From Lujinxingia vulgaris (GTDB lineage Bacteria > Myxococcota_A > Bradymonadia > Bradymonadales > Bradymonadaceae): a stretch of DNA of 64,000 nucleotides. Shown one piece after another: positions 42,786 to 52,886 of this stretch (within the stretch, counting starts at the first letter, position 1; each line of letters opens with the position of its first letter). The stretch is taken from positions 62,001 through 126,000 of the forward strand of contig NZ_VOSM01000010.1 of assembly GCF_007997015.1 (NCBI RefSeq), read 5' to 3'. Below the pieces are notes generated by a model. That model saw nothing but the letters and a program-made list of their open reading frames with translations, was not told the origin of the DNA and made no database searches. The position numbers were made by a program, and so were the translations under genes.

Positions 42786-45746
42786 TTAGAGAAGCTCGAT
42801 ATGGATGCTCTGTTTGATATACGAGGCTTTGCGCGTCCCTTTGCCGTTGCCTTCGACGGCGGCATTGGCGCCGGGAGGGAACACGGTGGTAGGGCCGCCG
42901 GGGACTTCGAGAAACTCCTGGGAGAGTCCGCCGTTACCGTCATCGAAGAGGACGATGGAGCCCGTGCGCGCGGCGGAGCGGACGACGAGGTCTTCGAAGC
43001 CGTCGCCGTTGAAGTCGCCGGTCTCCAGGAGGCGGAGCTCCTGGTCGGCCAGGGCTTCGGGGAGGGTGAGCTCTTCGAGGACGACTTCGAAGATGACGGC
43101 ATCGGACTCGCCATCGGTGCGAGATGAGGCGTGGAGGTTCGTCCCCACACGTTTTTTCTTGATTGCGATGCGTTTGATCTTGCCGCGGAAGGGAACACCG
43201 CCAGCGGCCGCGGAGTGTTGCAGGATGTTGGAGCCGGGGCCCTGGCCGCCCACGAAGATGGGGTTCTCCGAGGAGAGCGGTTCGTCGTCGAGGAGGACGT
43301 CGAGGGGGGCATCGCCCTCGTCGCCATTGCCGCCGGCGCTGCGCATCACGAGGCCCTCGCTGCTGTAGGTGAAGGTCAGGGGGTGTGCAGCCTGGGCGGC
43401 GGTGAGGGTGGCGAGGACCTCGTGGTTATCGCCATCGCTGAAGTCTTCGGTGGCGATGCGGGTGGCCGGGGCGCTGACGACGGTGTGAACGGTCGTGTCG
43501 GAGAGCTCGAAGGCCGGGTCGTCGAGGGAGAAGCTCAGGGGCTCGTCGGCGCCAATGGCCTGCGCGAGCCGGGCGGCGGTGATGGTGAAGGTGCCGGACG
43601 TACTCCCGACGGTGTCGCCGCTGACGCCCTCGCTGAACTCGACAACAATCTCAATTTCAATAAAGCCGCTTTGCTCCTGAGCCTCGTCGTCATCGTTGTC
43701 CTCGCTCTCGGCGTTCTGGAAGACCACGGCCGTGTTGGCGTCGCCGGTGTCGATGTGCAGCAGACCGGGCTCGGAGATCTGGCCCTGGGCGTTGAGGGTC
43801 CAGACGGCGTGGGTGGCCCGCTCGTGGTGGACGTTGATGAGGATCATGGCCACGTCGTCGGCGGCGGAAGCACCCGGAGCGTCGACGATGATGGGCGGGG
43901 CGGTCAGGCTGAGGTCGATCTCACCCCCTTCGCCTTCCCAGGGCGGGCCCTCGCAGCAGAGGGGGACACCGTCGATGAGGATATCTCCGCCGCCGCAGCA
44001 GGCGGCCACGGACCAGGTGGAGCTCCTGGTGCCGGGGGCCAGGTTCATGCGCCAGCCATCGGGGGTAAAGTCCGTGATGGGGAGGCTGCAGTCGCCAGCG
44101 GTGGTGCAGGAGGTGCTCAGGTCGCTGACCCTGTCCAGGCGCATGGTGCCGTCCGGGAGGAGGGTGCGCATGGCGAGGTCACCGGCGGTGAGGCCAGAGT
44201 GTCGCGAGGGCACCAGAGGCGTCACGGCGGTGGGAGCTACAGCCGTCTCAGCAGCCTCGCCGCCAAGACCCGTCCATTCGACGCGCAGGGGGGCGCCGGT
44301 GGCGGAGTCGTTGCAGAGGATGGCGAGGCTGGAGGCGCTGCTGGCGAGGATGGACTGGCGGCCGTCGGGGCGGCAGTTCTCGGGGAGGTTGAGGTGATCG
44401 ACCTTCCCGTTGACCATGCCTTCGCCATCGACCTCAACGGACGCGAAGGCACGCTGGTTCTCCCGGGTGATCTCGACGAGAAGTCGGGTGTCGGTGCTGG
44501 CGAGTAGCTTGAGTTCGAAGGGGTACTGGACGCCGAAGCTGGCGAGGGAGGCCGAGCCCAGGGCTTCGCCGGAGGTGGTGAGGAGGTTGAATTGCCTGTC
44601 CTCGTCGACAAACCAGACACGCGGGGTGTTCTGGATGGAGGTGAGGCCCACCTGCCCCTCGGCAAGCTCGGCGGCCGGGGTGGTGCCCAGGGCGTCGAGC
44701 TGGTTGCTCAGGATGACGGCGTCGGGGTCGAAGCCGTAGCCGAGGCCGACGATGGCGAGGGTGGCGTTGGCGGTGCGCGTCAGCGCGGTGCCGTGCTGGC
44801 GCCGTCCGCCGGGAGCGTCGCCGGGGGTAAAGGTGATCCCGAGAAGTTCGGTGAGCTGCGGGCCCTCGTAGCTGCCCGAGTCCACTCCCGCGCTGCGCTC
44901 GAAGTCTCCGGCAGCGTCAAAAAGCACGGTCGTGCCGGTAAAGACGCCCTCGTCCGGGTCAAAGCTCCACGCATCCAATTCAAAATAAGGGCCCGTCTCC
45001 CGGGAGATCGTCGAACCGGAGAGGTCCTCGTCATCGACGTCCAGGGTCGCGTGCACCGTGGCTTCGCCCTCGTCGTTGACGCTAACGATCTCGATGCCGC
45101 CGCCTTCGGCGGCGCGCATGGTCCCGGCGATAAGTCGGCCTTGTTCGGTCGCTCTGACATAGAGGTCGAGGCCGCGCTCCGAGAATGCAGCCGGCAGCCG
45201 CGAGATGTCTCGGTTCGGGATGAGGTCAGCGATCTGTTGCGCCGAAAGCGCCCAGCGGATGGGGACTTCCAGCGGTTGGCCCGACGCGTCTTCAAGGGTC
45301 AAACGCTCTGGGCCAACATGTTCGTTGGCGACGCCTTCGGGGGCAGTGAGACCGCCCAGGCTGAGCGAGCAGGCGTGCAGCGCTTCGGCCGGCACACAGT
45401 CGAAGGCCTCGACGCGAAGGGGCGGCGCATCGCTGCGGGTGCGTTCCCCACGAAAGGCGATGGACTCACCGAACTGCCGATTCGGAGGCAGGGTGTCGCA
45501 GAGGAGCTGAAGCTGCAGGGCGTGCTCCGCCTGGTCGAGGGGGTAGGTCGCTGGCGAGACGGACGAAACCTCGCACAGAGCAAATGCGTCCGGGCTGACG
45601 TCGGGCTCGTCTGTGCCCACGTCCGGATCTTCGATCGGAGGTCTGTCATCGAGGTCGTTGTCGACCGAGGGACAGCCGGTCGTGAGGAGTCCGAGCGCGG
45701 CGATGGCCGTGATCGGGGCGAAGGAGTGCGGGGTTTTGATCATCAT
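42786..45746 (-). CDS. Large lipoprotein with FG-GAP-like end
   Basis: A 986-residue lipoprotein, signal ending LTTGC and an acidic tether (PPIEDPDVGTDEPD). The body is probably beta-sandwich and propeller-like, with few Cys and occasional Cys clusters (CCGGGD, CCEGPPW). Near the end, ETGDFNGDGFEDLVVRSA is an FG-GAP/VCBS calcium-binding-type motif. A basic patch (IKRIAIKKKR) precedes it. Function unknown; surface location inferred. ATGATG at 45746/45743, no strong Shine-Dalgarno. It lies between two other lipoprotein genes on the same strand, with gaps of about 90-100 bases. Confidence 0.75.
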   Translation of the reverse strand: MMIKTPHSFAPITAIAALGLLTTGCPSVDNDLDDRPPIEDPDVGTDEPDVSPDAFALCEVSSVSPATYPLDQAEHALQLQLLCDTLPPNRQFGESIAFRGERTRSDAPPLRVEAFDCVPAEALHACSLSLGGLTAPEGVANEHVGPERLTLEDASGQPLEVPIRWALSAQQIADLIPNRDISRLPAAFSERGLDLYVRATEQGRLIAGTMRAAEGGGIEIVSVNDEGEATVHATLDVDDEDLSGSTISRETGPYFELDAWSFDPDEGVFTGTTVLFDAAGDFERSAGVDSGSYEGPQLTELLGITFTPGDAPGGRRQHGTALTRTANATLAIVGLGYGFDPDAVILSNQLDALGTTPAAELAEGQVGLTSIQNTPRVWFVDEDRQFNLLTTSGEALGSASLASFGVQYPFELKLLASTDTRLLVEITRENQRAFASVEVDGEGMVNGKVDHLNLPENCRPDGRQSILASSASSLAILCNDSATGAPLRVEWTGLGGEAAETAVAPTAVTPLVPSRHSGLTAGDLAMRTLLPDGTMRLDRVSDLSTSCTTAGDCSLPITDFTPDGWRMNLAPGTRSSTWSVAACCGGGDILIDGVPLCCEGPPWEGEGGEIDLSLTAPPIIVDAPGASAADDVAMILINVHHERATHAVWTLNAQGQISEPGLLHIDTGDANTAVVFQNAESEDNDDDEAQEQSGFIEIEIVVEFSEGVSGDTVGSTSGTFTITAARLAQAIGADEPLSFSLDDPAFELSDTTVHTVVSAPATRIATEDFSDGDNHEVLATLTAAQAAHPLTFTYSSEGLVMRSAGGNGDEGDAPLDVLLDDEPLSSENPIFVGGQGPGSNILQHSAAAGGVPFRGKIKRIAIKKKRVGTNLHASSRTDGESDAVIFEVVLEELTLPEALADQELRLLETGDFNGDGFEDLVVRSAARTGSIVLFDDGNGGLSQEFLEVPGGPTTVFPPGANAAVEGNGKGTRKASYIKQSIHIELL

Positions 45747-45843
45747 ATCGGGTTTCCAGGGCGGCCTTTTGAGGGTGTGAGACAGGGGAATGGAGCGTGA
45801 TGAGGCCACGACAGGACATCGCAGCCTCATCCCGGGGGGGCGG

Positions 45844-47829
45844 CTACCAGGGCGCGACGCGGTGCATGAAGAGGGCGCCGGCGCGGGTGGTGCCAAAACT
45901 GTTCATGTCGCCGTCGATGCCGCTTGAGTTGCCGGATTCGTGGTAGGCGCCGATGGCCAGGCGTTCGCCGCTGGCGCTGAACTCGGGGTCCTGGCCGTAG
46001 CGGATGCCGTTGATGGAGTTCGGCGCTTTGAGAAACGCGGAGTAGGTCCACTGCCCGCCCTCAAAGGCGAAGAGGAAGACGGCGCCGGAGGCGGGGAGGT
46101 CCCAATCCTGCTCCTCGCCATTGAGGCCGACGGCGCTGCTGTCGTCGAGGAAGGCGCCAATGGCGAGCATGGAGCCGTCGGCGTTGAGGCCTAAACCCTG
46201 TCCGAAGGCGGGGTTGTGGCCCTGACGGTTGAGGGGGGATTTGATGTAGGCCTCCTGGGCCCAGGTGCCGTTGGTGCGGCGGAAGACGTAGACGGCGCCG
46301 CTTTGCTGGCCGTTGTTCATCTGCTCGGCGTCGATGCCGCTGGCGTTGCTCTTTTCGATGGGGGCGTTGACGGCCAGGACGTCGCCCGCCAGCTCGACGC
46401 GGTAGCCGAAGCGGTCGCGGGTGTCGGTGTTGGAGGCTTTGATATAGGCCTCCTGGGTGCAGCAAGAGACGCCGGGCTCAAAGCTGAAGACGTAGACGGC
46501 GCCCGAGTCGTACTCCAACCCTTCGGGGTTCGTGGTGTCGGTGGGGTTGACGCCGGTGGCGGTGCTGTCTTCGTACTGCGCGCCGATCGCGAGGGTGGTG
46601 CCGTCGACGGCGACGTAGCCGCCGAAGCCGTCGCCGCCGCTGGCGTTGTCGGCTTTTAAGAACCCGACCTCACGCCAGCCCGTGTCGGCCTGGTCGTCGC
46701 GGAAGAAGACGTAGGCGGCGCCGGAGTCGGTGGCGTTGAAATCTTCGGGGTCGTCGAGGCTGTCTTCCAGCGGGGCGCCGACGACGATGGTGTTGCCGTC
46801 GGGGCTGATGTCGACGGCAGAGCCGAAGCGATCGCCGCCGCCGATCAGGTCGGAGGCTTTGAGGATGGCGCTCTCGACCCAGGCATCACCGCTTCCGGTG
46901 GTCTGACGCTCAAAGACGTAGACGGCCCCGGCGTCGGGGTGGGTGTTTTCGGTGGGGTTATCGGGGCCGCTGTCCTCATTGGGCGCGCCGACGATGAGGG
47001 TGTCGCCGCTGGCGTCGATGGCGAGGGCGTGGAGGCCGAAGTTATCGCCCACGCCCTGGTTGGAGGCGGTGATCTCGGAGTGGAGCGACCAGGTCTCATC
47101 GTCCCGGGTAAAGATGTGGACGGCGCCGTATTCAGAGAGGAGATCGAAGCCGGTGGCGCCGGGGGCGTCGTCATAAGGGGCGGCGGTGACGAGGACGGTG
47201 GCGTCGGCGTTGATGGCGTTGGCCTGGCCGAACTGGTCGTCGCCATTGGGTTCGGCGGCCTTGAAGTAGGTGCCGTTGAAGGCGTCGCAGTCGACGCCGA
47301 GGATGGTGAAGCAGGCGTCGTCGCTGAAGCATTGGGTGTCGGGACCGGAGGCGTCAGCGCCTTCGACGCTGGTGAGATCGGCGCCGCAGGGGACGCAGGC
47401 GTTGGCGTCCACGCGCTCGTCGGCGGCGCAGAGGATGGCGTCGCACGAGGTGTCTTCGCCGCCGGGGTCGTCGCCGGCTTCGTTGGTGGTGCCCGCGGGG
47501 CAGGCGGTGCAGGTGCCGGCGTCGACGTATTCGTCAACCGGACAGGGGGGAGGATCGAGCACGTCCGAATCTTCATCGGTGTCGGTGTTTTCGCCGGCGT
47601 CCGCATCCGGGGAGCTTCCCGCGTCGGTGTCGGGATCGGCATCCGGGTTCTCCCCGGCGTCGGCGTCCGCATCGCCATCCGAGGCGTCTTCGACGTCGCC
47701 CGGATCGCCGGCGTCAACATCAGGGGTATCGGCCTCCTCCTCGCCGCCACACCCCAACGTGGGGGAGAGCGTGAGAAGGGCGGTCAGGAGCAGCGGAAGG
47801 AGTGAGCCGGAGGGCTTGGGATGGAGCAT
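45844..47829 (-). CDS. Seven-bladed FG-GAP lipoprotein
   Basis: A 661-residue lipoprotein. The signal ends PTLGC; the tether is Asp/Ala/Gly-rich. A Cys-rich region (about 100-190; CPVDEYVDAGTCTACPAG) precedes seven FG-GAP repeats, each with xxFG...GAPxED-like motifs (GDNFGLHALAIDASGDTL, then VGAPNED). Seven copies suggest a beta-propeller as in integrin-alpha-like proteins. The ATG at 47829 is chosen because the leader GAGGTGTTTC-ATG is shared with the gene at 49143 and gives the signal peptide. A conserved 21-bp motif lies at 47855-47875. Confidence 0.85.
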   Translation of the reverse strand: MLHPKPSGSLLPLLLTALLTLSPTLGCGGEEEADTPDVDAGDPGDVEDASDGDADADAGENPDADPDTDAGSSPDADAGENTDTDEDSDVLDPPPCPVDEYVDAGTCTACPAGTTNEAGDDPGGEDTSCDAILCAADERVDANACVPCGADLTSVEGADASGPDTQCFSDDACFTILGVDCDAFNGTYFKAAEPNGDDQFGQANAINADATVLVTAAPYDDAPGATGFDLLSEYGAVHIFTRDDETWSLHSEITASNQGVGDNFGLHALAIDASGDTLIVGAPNEDSGPDNPTENTHPDAGAVYVFERQTTGSGDAWVESAILKASDLIGGGDRFGSAVDISPDGNTIVVGAPLEDSLDDPEDFNATDSGAAYVFFRDDQADTGWREVGFLKADNASGGDGFGGYVAVDGTTLAIGAQYEDSTATGVNPTDTTNPEGLEYDSGAVYVFSFEPGVSCCTQEAYIKASNTDTRDRFGYRVELAGDVLAVNAPIEKSNASGIDAEQMNNGQQSGAVYVFRRTNGTWAQEAYIKSPLNRQGHNPAFGQGLGLNADGSMLAIGAFLDDSSAVGLNGEEQDWDLPASGAVFLFAFEGGQWTYSAFLKAPNSINGIRYGQDPEFSASGERLAIGAYHESGNSSGIDGDMNSFGTTRAGALFMHRVAPW

Positions 47830-47854
47830 GAAACACCTCATACACAGGTTGGTT

Positions 47855-47875
47855 TTGTGACGAGATGTATCAAAG
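47855..47875 (-). promoter_or_regulatory. Conserved upstream motif, copy 1
   Basis: On the minus strand: CTTTGATAC, five variable bases, GTCACAA. It lies 26 bases before the ATG of the FG-GAP lipoprotein gene. The same motif with the same spacer stands upstream of the gene at 48085-49143. Probably a binding site or promoter element. Confidence 0.55.
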
Positions 47876-48084
47876 CAGGTGTGCGCCTCGGCCTGAATGG
47901 TCATTGCGTCCAGCCCCCCCACCATCCCACGCGGGGGGCATGCCGAAGCAGGGTAAGGCTCCGGAGGGCGAGGGGGGCTGGAGCGTGCGAGCTTTGCATT
48001 CACCGCCCCTCACCCCGGTCGGCTGGCACCCGGGATCGGGCACCCGGGATCGATGGCGAGGATGAGGGGAGACGAAGCGGACGC
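47876..48084. other. Intergenic gap
   Basis: No gene. Holds a CCCCCC/GGGGGG hairpin near 47925 and two direct copies of CACCCGGGATCG near 48028-48052. Confidence 0.4.
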
Positions 48085-49143
48085 TCAGGGGTGGGGCTCG
48101 TCGATCACGTCGATGATGAAGGGCACACACCCGAACGAGCTGCTGTGGATATGCTCCATGCGCAGCAGGTAGTCGTAGGTGCCCTCTTCGGTATAGGCGA
48201 TGCCCAGGGTCAGGGGGCTGGGGGCGTTGATGACGCCAAAATCAGCGCCCAGGGTGATGCCGTCTGCGTTGGTGAGGGCGAAGCGGTAGGGCACGAGGGA
48301 GCGCACGACGTAGTAGCGGGCGGTGCCGGAGGGGACGAAGTGGCTGTACCAGTCGTTGTCATCGGTGCCGACGTCGGGGGAGTAGAAGCTGCCGTAGAAT
48401 GGCGAGTCGGGCAGCGGAACGGCGTCGAGGGAGCGGCCGCCGCCGGGGGTATTGGACGAGCAGGTGTAGGTGTCGTCGAAGGTGATGTTGATTTCGTAGG
48501 GGGTGCAGCTCTGGCCTTCAGCGGCGCGCACGCGAATGAAGGTGGGCTCCAGGTCGTCGCCAAACCAGGGCTCGAACCAGCCAGGAGACGTCTTGTTATC
48601 GTAGGCGCCTCGCCAGATGGCCGAGCCCTCCGGCGTCTTGCCGAGCTCCTCGCTGTCCCAGTAGGGATCTTCGCCGGCCTCATCGCTGTATCCGGCGACG
48701 CGTTCGATCTCGATGCCCGCCGCGTCGAGGTCATCGTCGTCGGCGACGAGCTCAAACTGCCAGAAGCCCTCGGGGTCGGGGACCTCGATGCGGTAGTAGT
48801 CCCACTCGCTGTCGGCGACTCCGGAGATGGCTTCGCCAACCGCGGTGGCGATGGGGGCGTCGAAGGACGAGGTGCCCGCGCCCTCCGGTGTGCAGTCGTT
48901 GTTTTCGCCGGCGTCGGTATCTTCGCCAGCGTCGGGATCGTCTCCGGCGTCGGTATCTTCGCCAGCGTCGGGATCGTCTCCGGCGTCCGAGTCCTCGCCG
49001 GCGTCGGCGTCTTCGCCTGCATCAGACTGCACGGGAGCGGGGTCATCGTCGGCCGGGGCATCCTCGCCACAGGCCGGCGCGAGCAGAAGAAGCGGCAGCA
49101 GGCTCGTCGCAAGAACGAAGGTCGTGAAGGGAGTTGCACGCAT
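48085..49143 (-). CDS. Lipoprotein with Asp/Ala/Gly-rich VNTR linker
   Basis: A 352-residue lipoprotein, signal ending APAC. The tether alternates DAGED, DAGDD and DAGEDT units; at DNA level two perfect 36-base copies lie side by side near 48918-48989. The mature part has two similar beta-rich halves (DSEWDYYRIEVPDPEGFW; DDNDWYSHFVPSGTARYY), resembling the bacterial pre-peptidase C-terminal type domain. Three or four Cys. ATG at 49143 follows the leader GAGGTGTTTC shared with the FG-GAP gene. The 21-bp motif at 49177-49197 is also shared. Confidence 0.8.
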   Translation of the reverse strand: MRATPFTTFVLATSLLPLLLLAPACGEDAPADDDPAPVQSDAGEDADAGEDSDAGDDPDAGEDTDAGDDPDAGEDTDAGENNDCTPEGAGTSSFDAPIATAVGEAISGVADSEWDYYRIEVPDPEGFWQFELVADDDDLDAAGIEIERVAGYSDEAGEDPYWDSEELGKTPEGSAIWRGAYDNKTSPGWFEPWFGDDLEPTFIRVRAAEGQSCTPYEINITFDDTYTCSSNTPGGGRSLDAVPLPDSPFYGSFYSPDVGTDDNDWYSHFVPSGTARYYVVRSLVPYRFALTNADGITLGADFGVINAPSPLTLGIAYTEEGTYDYLLRMEHIHSSSFGCVPFIIDVIDEPHP

Positions 49144-49176
49144 GAAACACCTCGATACAAAGCGTCGTTGGGGTTG

Positions 49177-49197
49177 TTGTGACAATTCGTATCAAAG
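49177..49197 (-). promoter_or_regulatory. Conserved upstream motif, copy 2
   Basis: CTTTGATAC, spacer GAATT, GTCACAA, on the minus strand, 34 bases before the ATG at 49143. It matches the copy at 47855-47875 in both blocks and in spacer length. Confidence 0.55.
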
Positions 49198-49318
49198 GGC
49201 AGGGGCCGCCTGGCGAGCCATAGTCATCGTGTCCATCAGCCGACCGCCGCATGCAGATGAGCGCGTCCGAAAGGGCCATTCACGCGTATAGTCAATTCGT
49301 CTATCAGGGGGCCGTCGG

Positions 49319-49347
49319 CTGTCAGCGCCGCCGCCGACGCCTATAAT
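49319..49347 (+). promoter_or_regulatory. Sigma-70-type promoter of the double-HTH regulator gene
   Basis: CTGTCA at 49319-49324 (four of six consensus), exactly 17 bases, then perfect TATAAT at 49342-49347. Transcription would start near 49354, which is downstream of the first in-frame ATG (49346) and so excludes it as the start codon from this promoter. Confidence 0.65.
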
Positions 49348-49429
49348 GAGGGACCTACAGCACCCTGGAGCTTCACCCGCGTGGTTCGACGAGCGCGCGG
49401 CGAGCTTACGGCATCATGCGAGGAGCGTT

Positions 49430-50683
49430 TTGAGTCACGTTGTACAGATTGCCCATGCCGCCTACCGCCTCGATGGCGATGACGAGGGGTGGCTCAACGA
49501 GCTGGTCGAGATGATGGGGCCCCGGCTTGATCGGGGGCGAGGATTTGTGGGGTTTCGCTGGCGGGTGGAAGAGGGGCGAGTGATTCCCGAGGAGTTCATC
49601 ACCCGCGGAGGTTGGGAGGGTGACGAGACGATGTTTCGTTCCTTGTTGCAAAACCTCGACCCGACCCGGGCGCGCCTGGCCTACGAGCAACCCTATTGCT
49701 ACCGCAGCCTCTCGGAGATCGCGCAGGCCCACCCGGCCTTAGAGGATCTTCGCGACGACTCGGATATGCAGCGGCTGGCCCATGATCGCGACGTGATCGA
49801 CTTTGAGATGCTGCGGGTCGATGAGTCGCGCTGCCAGGGGTGGATGTTCAGCGTGATGCGCGACGAGGTCGCCGGTGTGGAGCCGGCGCGCCGTGCCCTC
49901 TGGGAGCATGTCGCCGCGCATATCGCCGCCGGCGCCAGGCTGCGTCAACGCCTGGATCGGGCCGATCTCGATGGCGCCGCCGCCATCTACGATCCTCGCA
50001 CCGACCGCCTGGAGGTTCGCGAAACCACGCTGAAACCCGCCGCGCGCCGGGAGACGATCCGCGCCATGATCGCCGCACGACGCCAGGCCGACGCTCTGGC
50101 CGAGCACCGACCGCTGGAGGCGATGACGCTCTGGCAGGGGCTGGTGGCCGGGCGCTGGTCGTTGCTGGATGTGGTCGACAGCGACGGGCGCACCTACACG
50201 ATCCTGCGGGAGAACGCCGTCGATGTGCGCAGCACCGTGCGCCTGAGCGAGCGAGAGCGGCAGGTCGCCTATCTTGTGGGACGCGGCCACCACACCAAGC
50301 TGGTGGCCTATGAGCTGGGGCTCTCACCCTCGACGGTGCGCTCGCAGCTGCGCTCGGCGATGCTCAAGCTCAATGTCGAGGGTCGCGCCGGGCTGATTCG
50401 TCTGGTCAGCTCGGTCTTTGAAGCGCCGAGCCCCGTCCCGATGGAGGACAGCGCGCTGCTTGCGCTCGCCGACCGGCCCTGCGATCTGCCGGCGCAGCTC
50501 ACCGAGGCCGAGCGCGATGTGGCGCGTCAGGTCTACGAGGGGCTTAGCAATGAGGCCATCGCCGCGCGTCGAAAAACCTCGGTGCGAACCGTGGCCAACC
50601 AGCTGCGCGCGATCTACACAAAACTCGGGTTCAACTCGCGCGAAGAGCTCGTGCGACGGCTTGGCGGCGGCGAATCGAGCTGA
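49430..50683 (+). CDS. LuxR-type regulator with two tandem HTH domains
   Basis: A 417-residue cytoplasmic protein. The first 260 residues are a sensory-type alpha/beta region without a recognised motif. Two complete LuxR/GerE helix-turn-helix domains follow: one from about 271 (LSERERQVAYLVGRGHHTKL) and another from about 356 (LTEAERDVARQVYEGLSNEA). One such domain is usual. The frame is open from ATG 49346, but that ATG overlaps a perfect TATAAT and has no ribosome-binding site; TTG at 49430 has AGGAG four bases upstream and starts a natural N-terminus (SHVVQIAHAAYRL). Targets unknown. Stop lies nine bases from the stop of the convergent DUF808 gene. Confidence 0.75.
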   Translation: MSHVVQIAHAAYRLDGDDEGWLNELVEMMGPRLDRGRGFVGFRWRVEEGRVIPEEFITRGGWEGDETMFRSLLQNLDPTRARLAYEQPYCYRSLSEIAQAHPALEDLRDDSDMQRLAHDRDVIDFEMLRVDESRCQGWMFSVMRDEVAGVEPARRALWEHVAAHIAAGARLRQRLDRADLDGAAAIYDPRTDRLEVRETTLKPAARRETIRAMIAARRQADALAEHRPLEAMTLWQGLVAGRWSLLDVVDSDGRTYTILRENAVDVRSTVRLSERERQVAYLVGRGHHTKLVAYELGLSPSTVRSQLRSAMLKLNVEGRAGLIRLVSSVFEAPSPVPMEDSALLALADRPCDLPAQLTEAERDVARQVYEGLSNEAIAARRKTSVRTVANQLRAIYTKLGFNSREELVRRLGGGESS

Positions 50684-50692
50684 GCCCTCGCC

Positions 50693-51625
<933 letters not shown>

Positions 51626-51971
51626 GGCAGTCCATCCTGAAAAAAGTCGTTTTAAAATATGCCGTGCGCGCCAGACTCTCGCCTTAAGTCGCGCAGACTG
51701 CAACCCCTGCGTGGGCGCGGCCTTCGACCCGGGGTCAGCTTCGCGACCGACCCAGGGTCGGATAATCCCCTTTATTTATGCGCCTTTGAGGCGTTTTCGT
51801 AGGGGCGCCCCTTGTGGGCGCCCGCGCGTAATCCAGGAGACCGAGCTTCAAGGCCTGGCGAGCAACGCAGTCCGGTTGCGCCGAACCCCCGAGCGCCCTA
51901 ACGTATCTCCACTCGCAGTAAAAACCTGTCGACTCGCCCAGTGGGGGCGGTCCCTTTGCATGGAGAGAACC
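51626..51971. other. Divergent intergenic region with GACCC palindromes
   Basis: No gene. Bases 51728-51790 carry two GACCC/GGGTC palindromes in inverted orientation relative to the other copies, with the GCATAAATAAAGG box on the minus strand (copy i of the dispersed family). Confidence 0.6.
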
Positions 51972-52826
51972 ATGAGCGCATATGTGCAGTTGACGGACCT
52001 TCTGAACTATCGCCAACCCACCGCCGGCGCGATGCTCTTTGCGCTGCAAAAGCAGCACGCGCGCCTGAGCCCGCAGGCCGGGCAGCCGGCCGAGATCGAC
52101 AATGCGGAGCTCAAAGGCATGGTCGAAGAGGCCATCGCCGTGAATACCAAAAACCGGTCGCTGACCTTCGACTGGCGAAATCAGCGCCAGACCGCCCCGC
52201 TGCAACGCGAGGGCATCGCCGAGGTCGACGCCCGCGCCGACCGCGCGCTCAGCCAGCTGGCGCGCGCCATCGCGAACTGGGCCGAGCTTGAGCTCGACCA
52301 CCCCAACCGCCAGATGGCCCGCACGATGCAGGCCGCGCTCTTCCCCGAGGGCGTCGGGGTGACCACCTCGCTGCGCTACGAAGACCAGAACGCCGCCATC
52401 GATGAGCTTTTAGAGCGCCTTCAAAGCGACTATGCCAGCCAGGTCGACGCGCTGGGCCTGCAGATCTATGTCACGCAGCTGACCACGGTGAACGCCGAGT
52501 ACACCGAGCGTCTCTCGGGGCTCAAAACCAACGCCATCACCTACGACCAGGTGCAGGAGGCCCACCGCGTCGGGCTGGAGGCGTATTTCGCCGTGATTCT
52601 GCGGGTGTGGAACGACTACCTGCACGACCCGGCCACCCGCGCGAAGCTCCTGGCCCCGGTCGACGAGCAGGAGCAGCGCGTGCGCGCGTATTATAAGCGC
52701 CGGCGCATCGCCCCTCCGATCGACCCGGAGACTGGCGAGGTGCTGGACGAGGTGGCGGGCGACCCGAACGCGGGGGAGCCGGCGGAGCCGGTCGCCGACC
52801 CCAGCCCCGCGCTTGATACGCTCTAA
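51972..52826 (+). CDS. Hypothetical helical protein
   Basis: A 284-residue soluble protein, mostly helical, no signal or membrane segment, no Cys. It begins MSAYVQLTDLLNYRQPTAGA; the C-terminal 40 residues are Pro/Asp/Glu-rich and probably disordered. I do not recognise the family. The ATG at 51972 has GGAG about six bases upstream; a further ATG at 51960 is less well placed. A terminator follows at 52851. Confidence 0.65.
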   Translation: MSAYVQLTDLLNYRQPTAGAMLFALQKQHARLSPQAGQPAEIDNAELKGMVEEAIAVNTKNRSLTFDWRNQRQTAPLQREGIAEVDARADRALSQLARAIANWAELELDHPNRQMARTMQAALFPEGVGVTTSLRYEDQNAAIDELLERLQSDYASQVDALGLQIYVTQLTTVNAEYTERLSGLKTNAITYDQVQEAHRVGLEAYFAVILRVWNDYLHDPATRAKLLAPVDEQEQRVRAYYKRRRIAPPIDPETGEVLDEVAGDPNAGEPAEPVADPSPALDTL

Positions 52827-52850
52827 TCCGCGCCAGACCCACCCAAACAG

Positions 52851-52886
52851 CGCCCCGGACCGCTCGATGCGGCCCGGGGCGTTTTT
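52851..52886 (+). terminator. Rho-independent terminator
   Basis: CGCCCCGGACCGC and GCGGCCCGGGGCG pair with one mismatch around TCGAT, followed by TTTTT. It ends the hypothetical gene at 51972, 25 bases after its stop. Confidence 0.85.

Noticed and set aside
42695-43327. N-terminal extension of the lipoprotein at 41555
   Set aside because: It lies antisense-in-frame over the neighbouring lipoprotein gene and is Ser/Pro/Arg-rich, as shadow frames are; the signal peptide starts at 42694.
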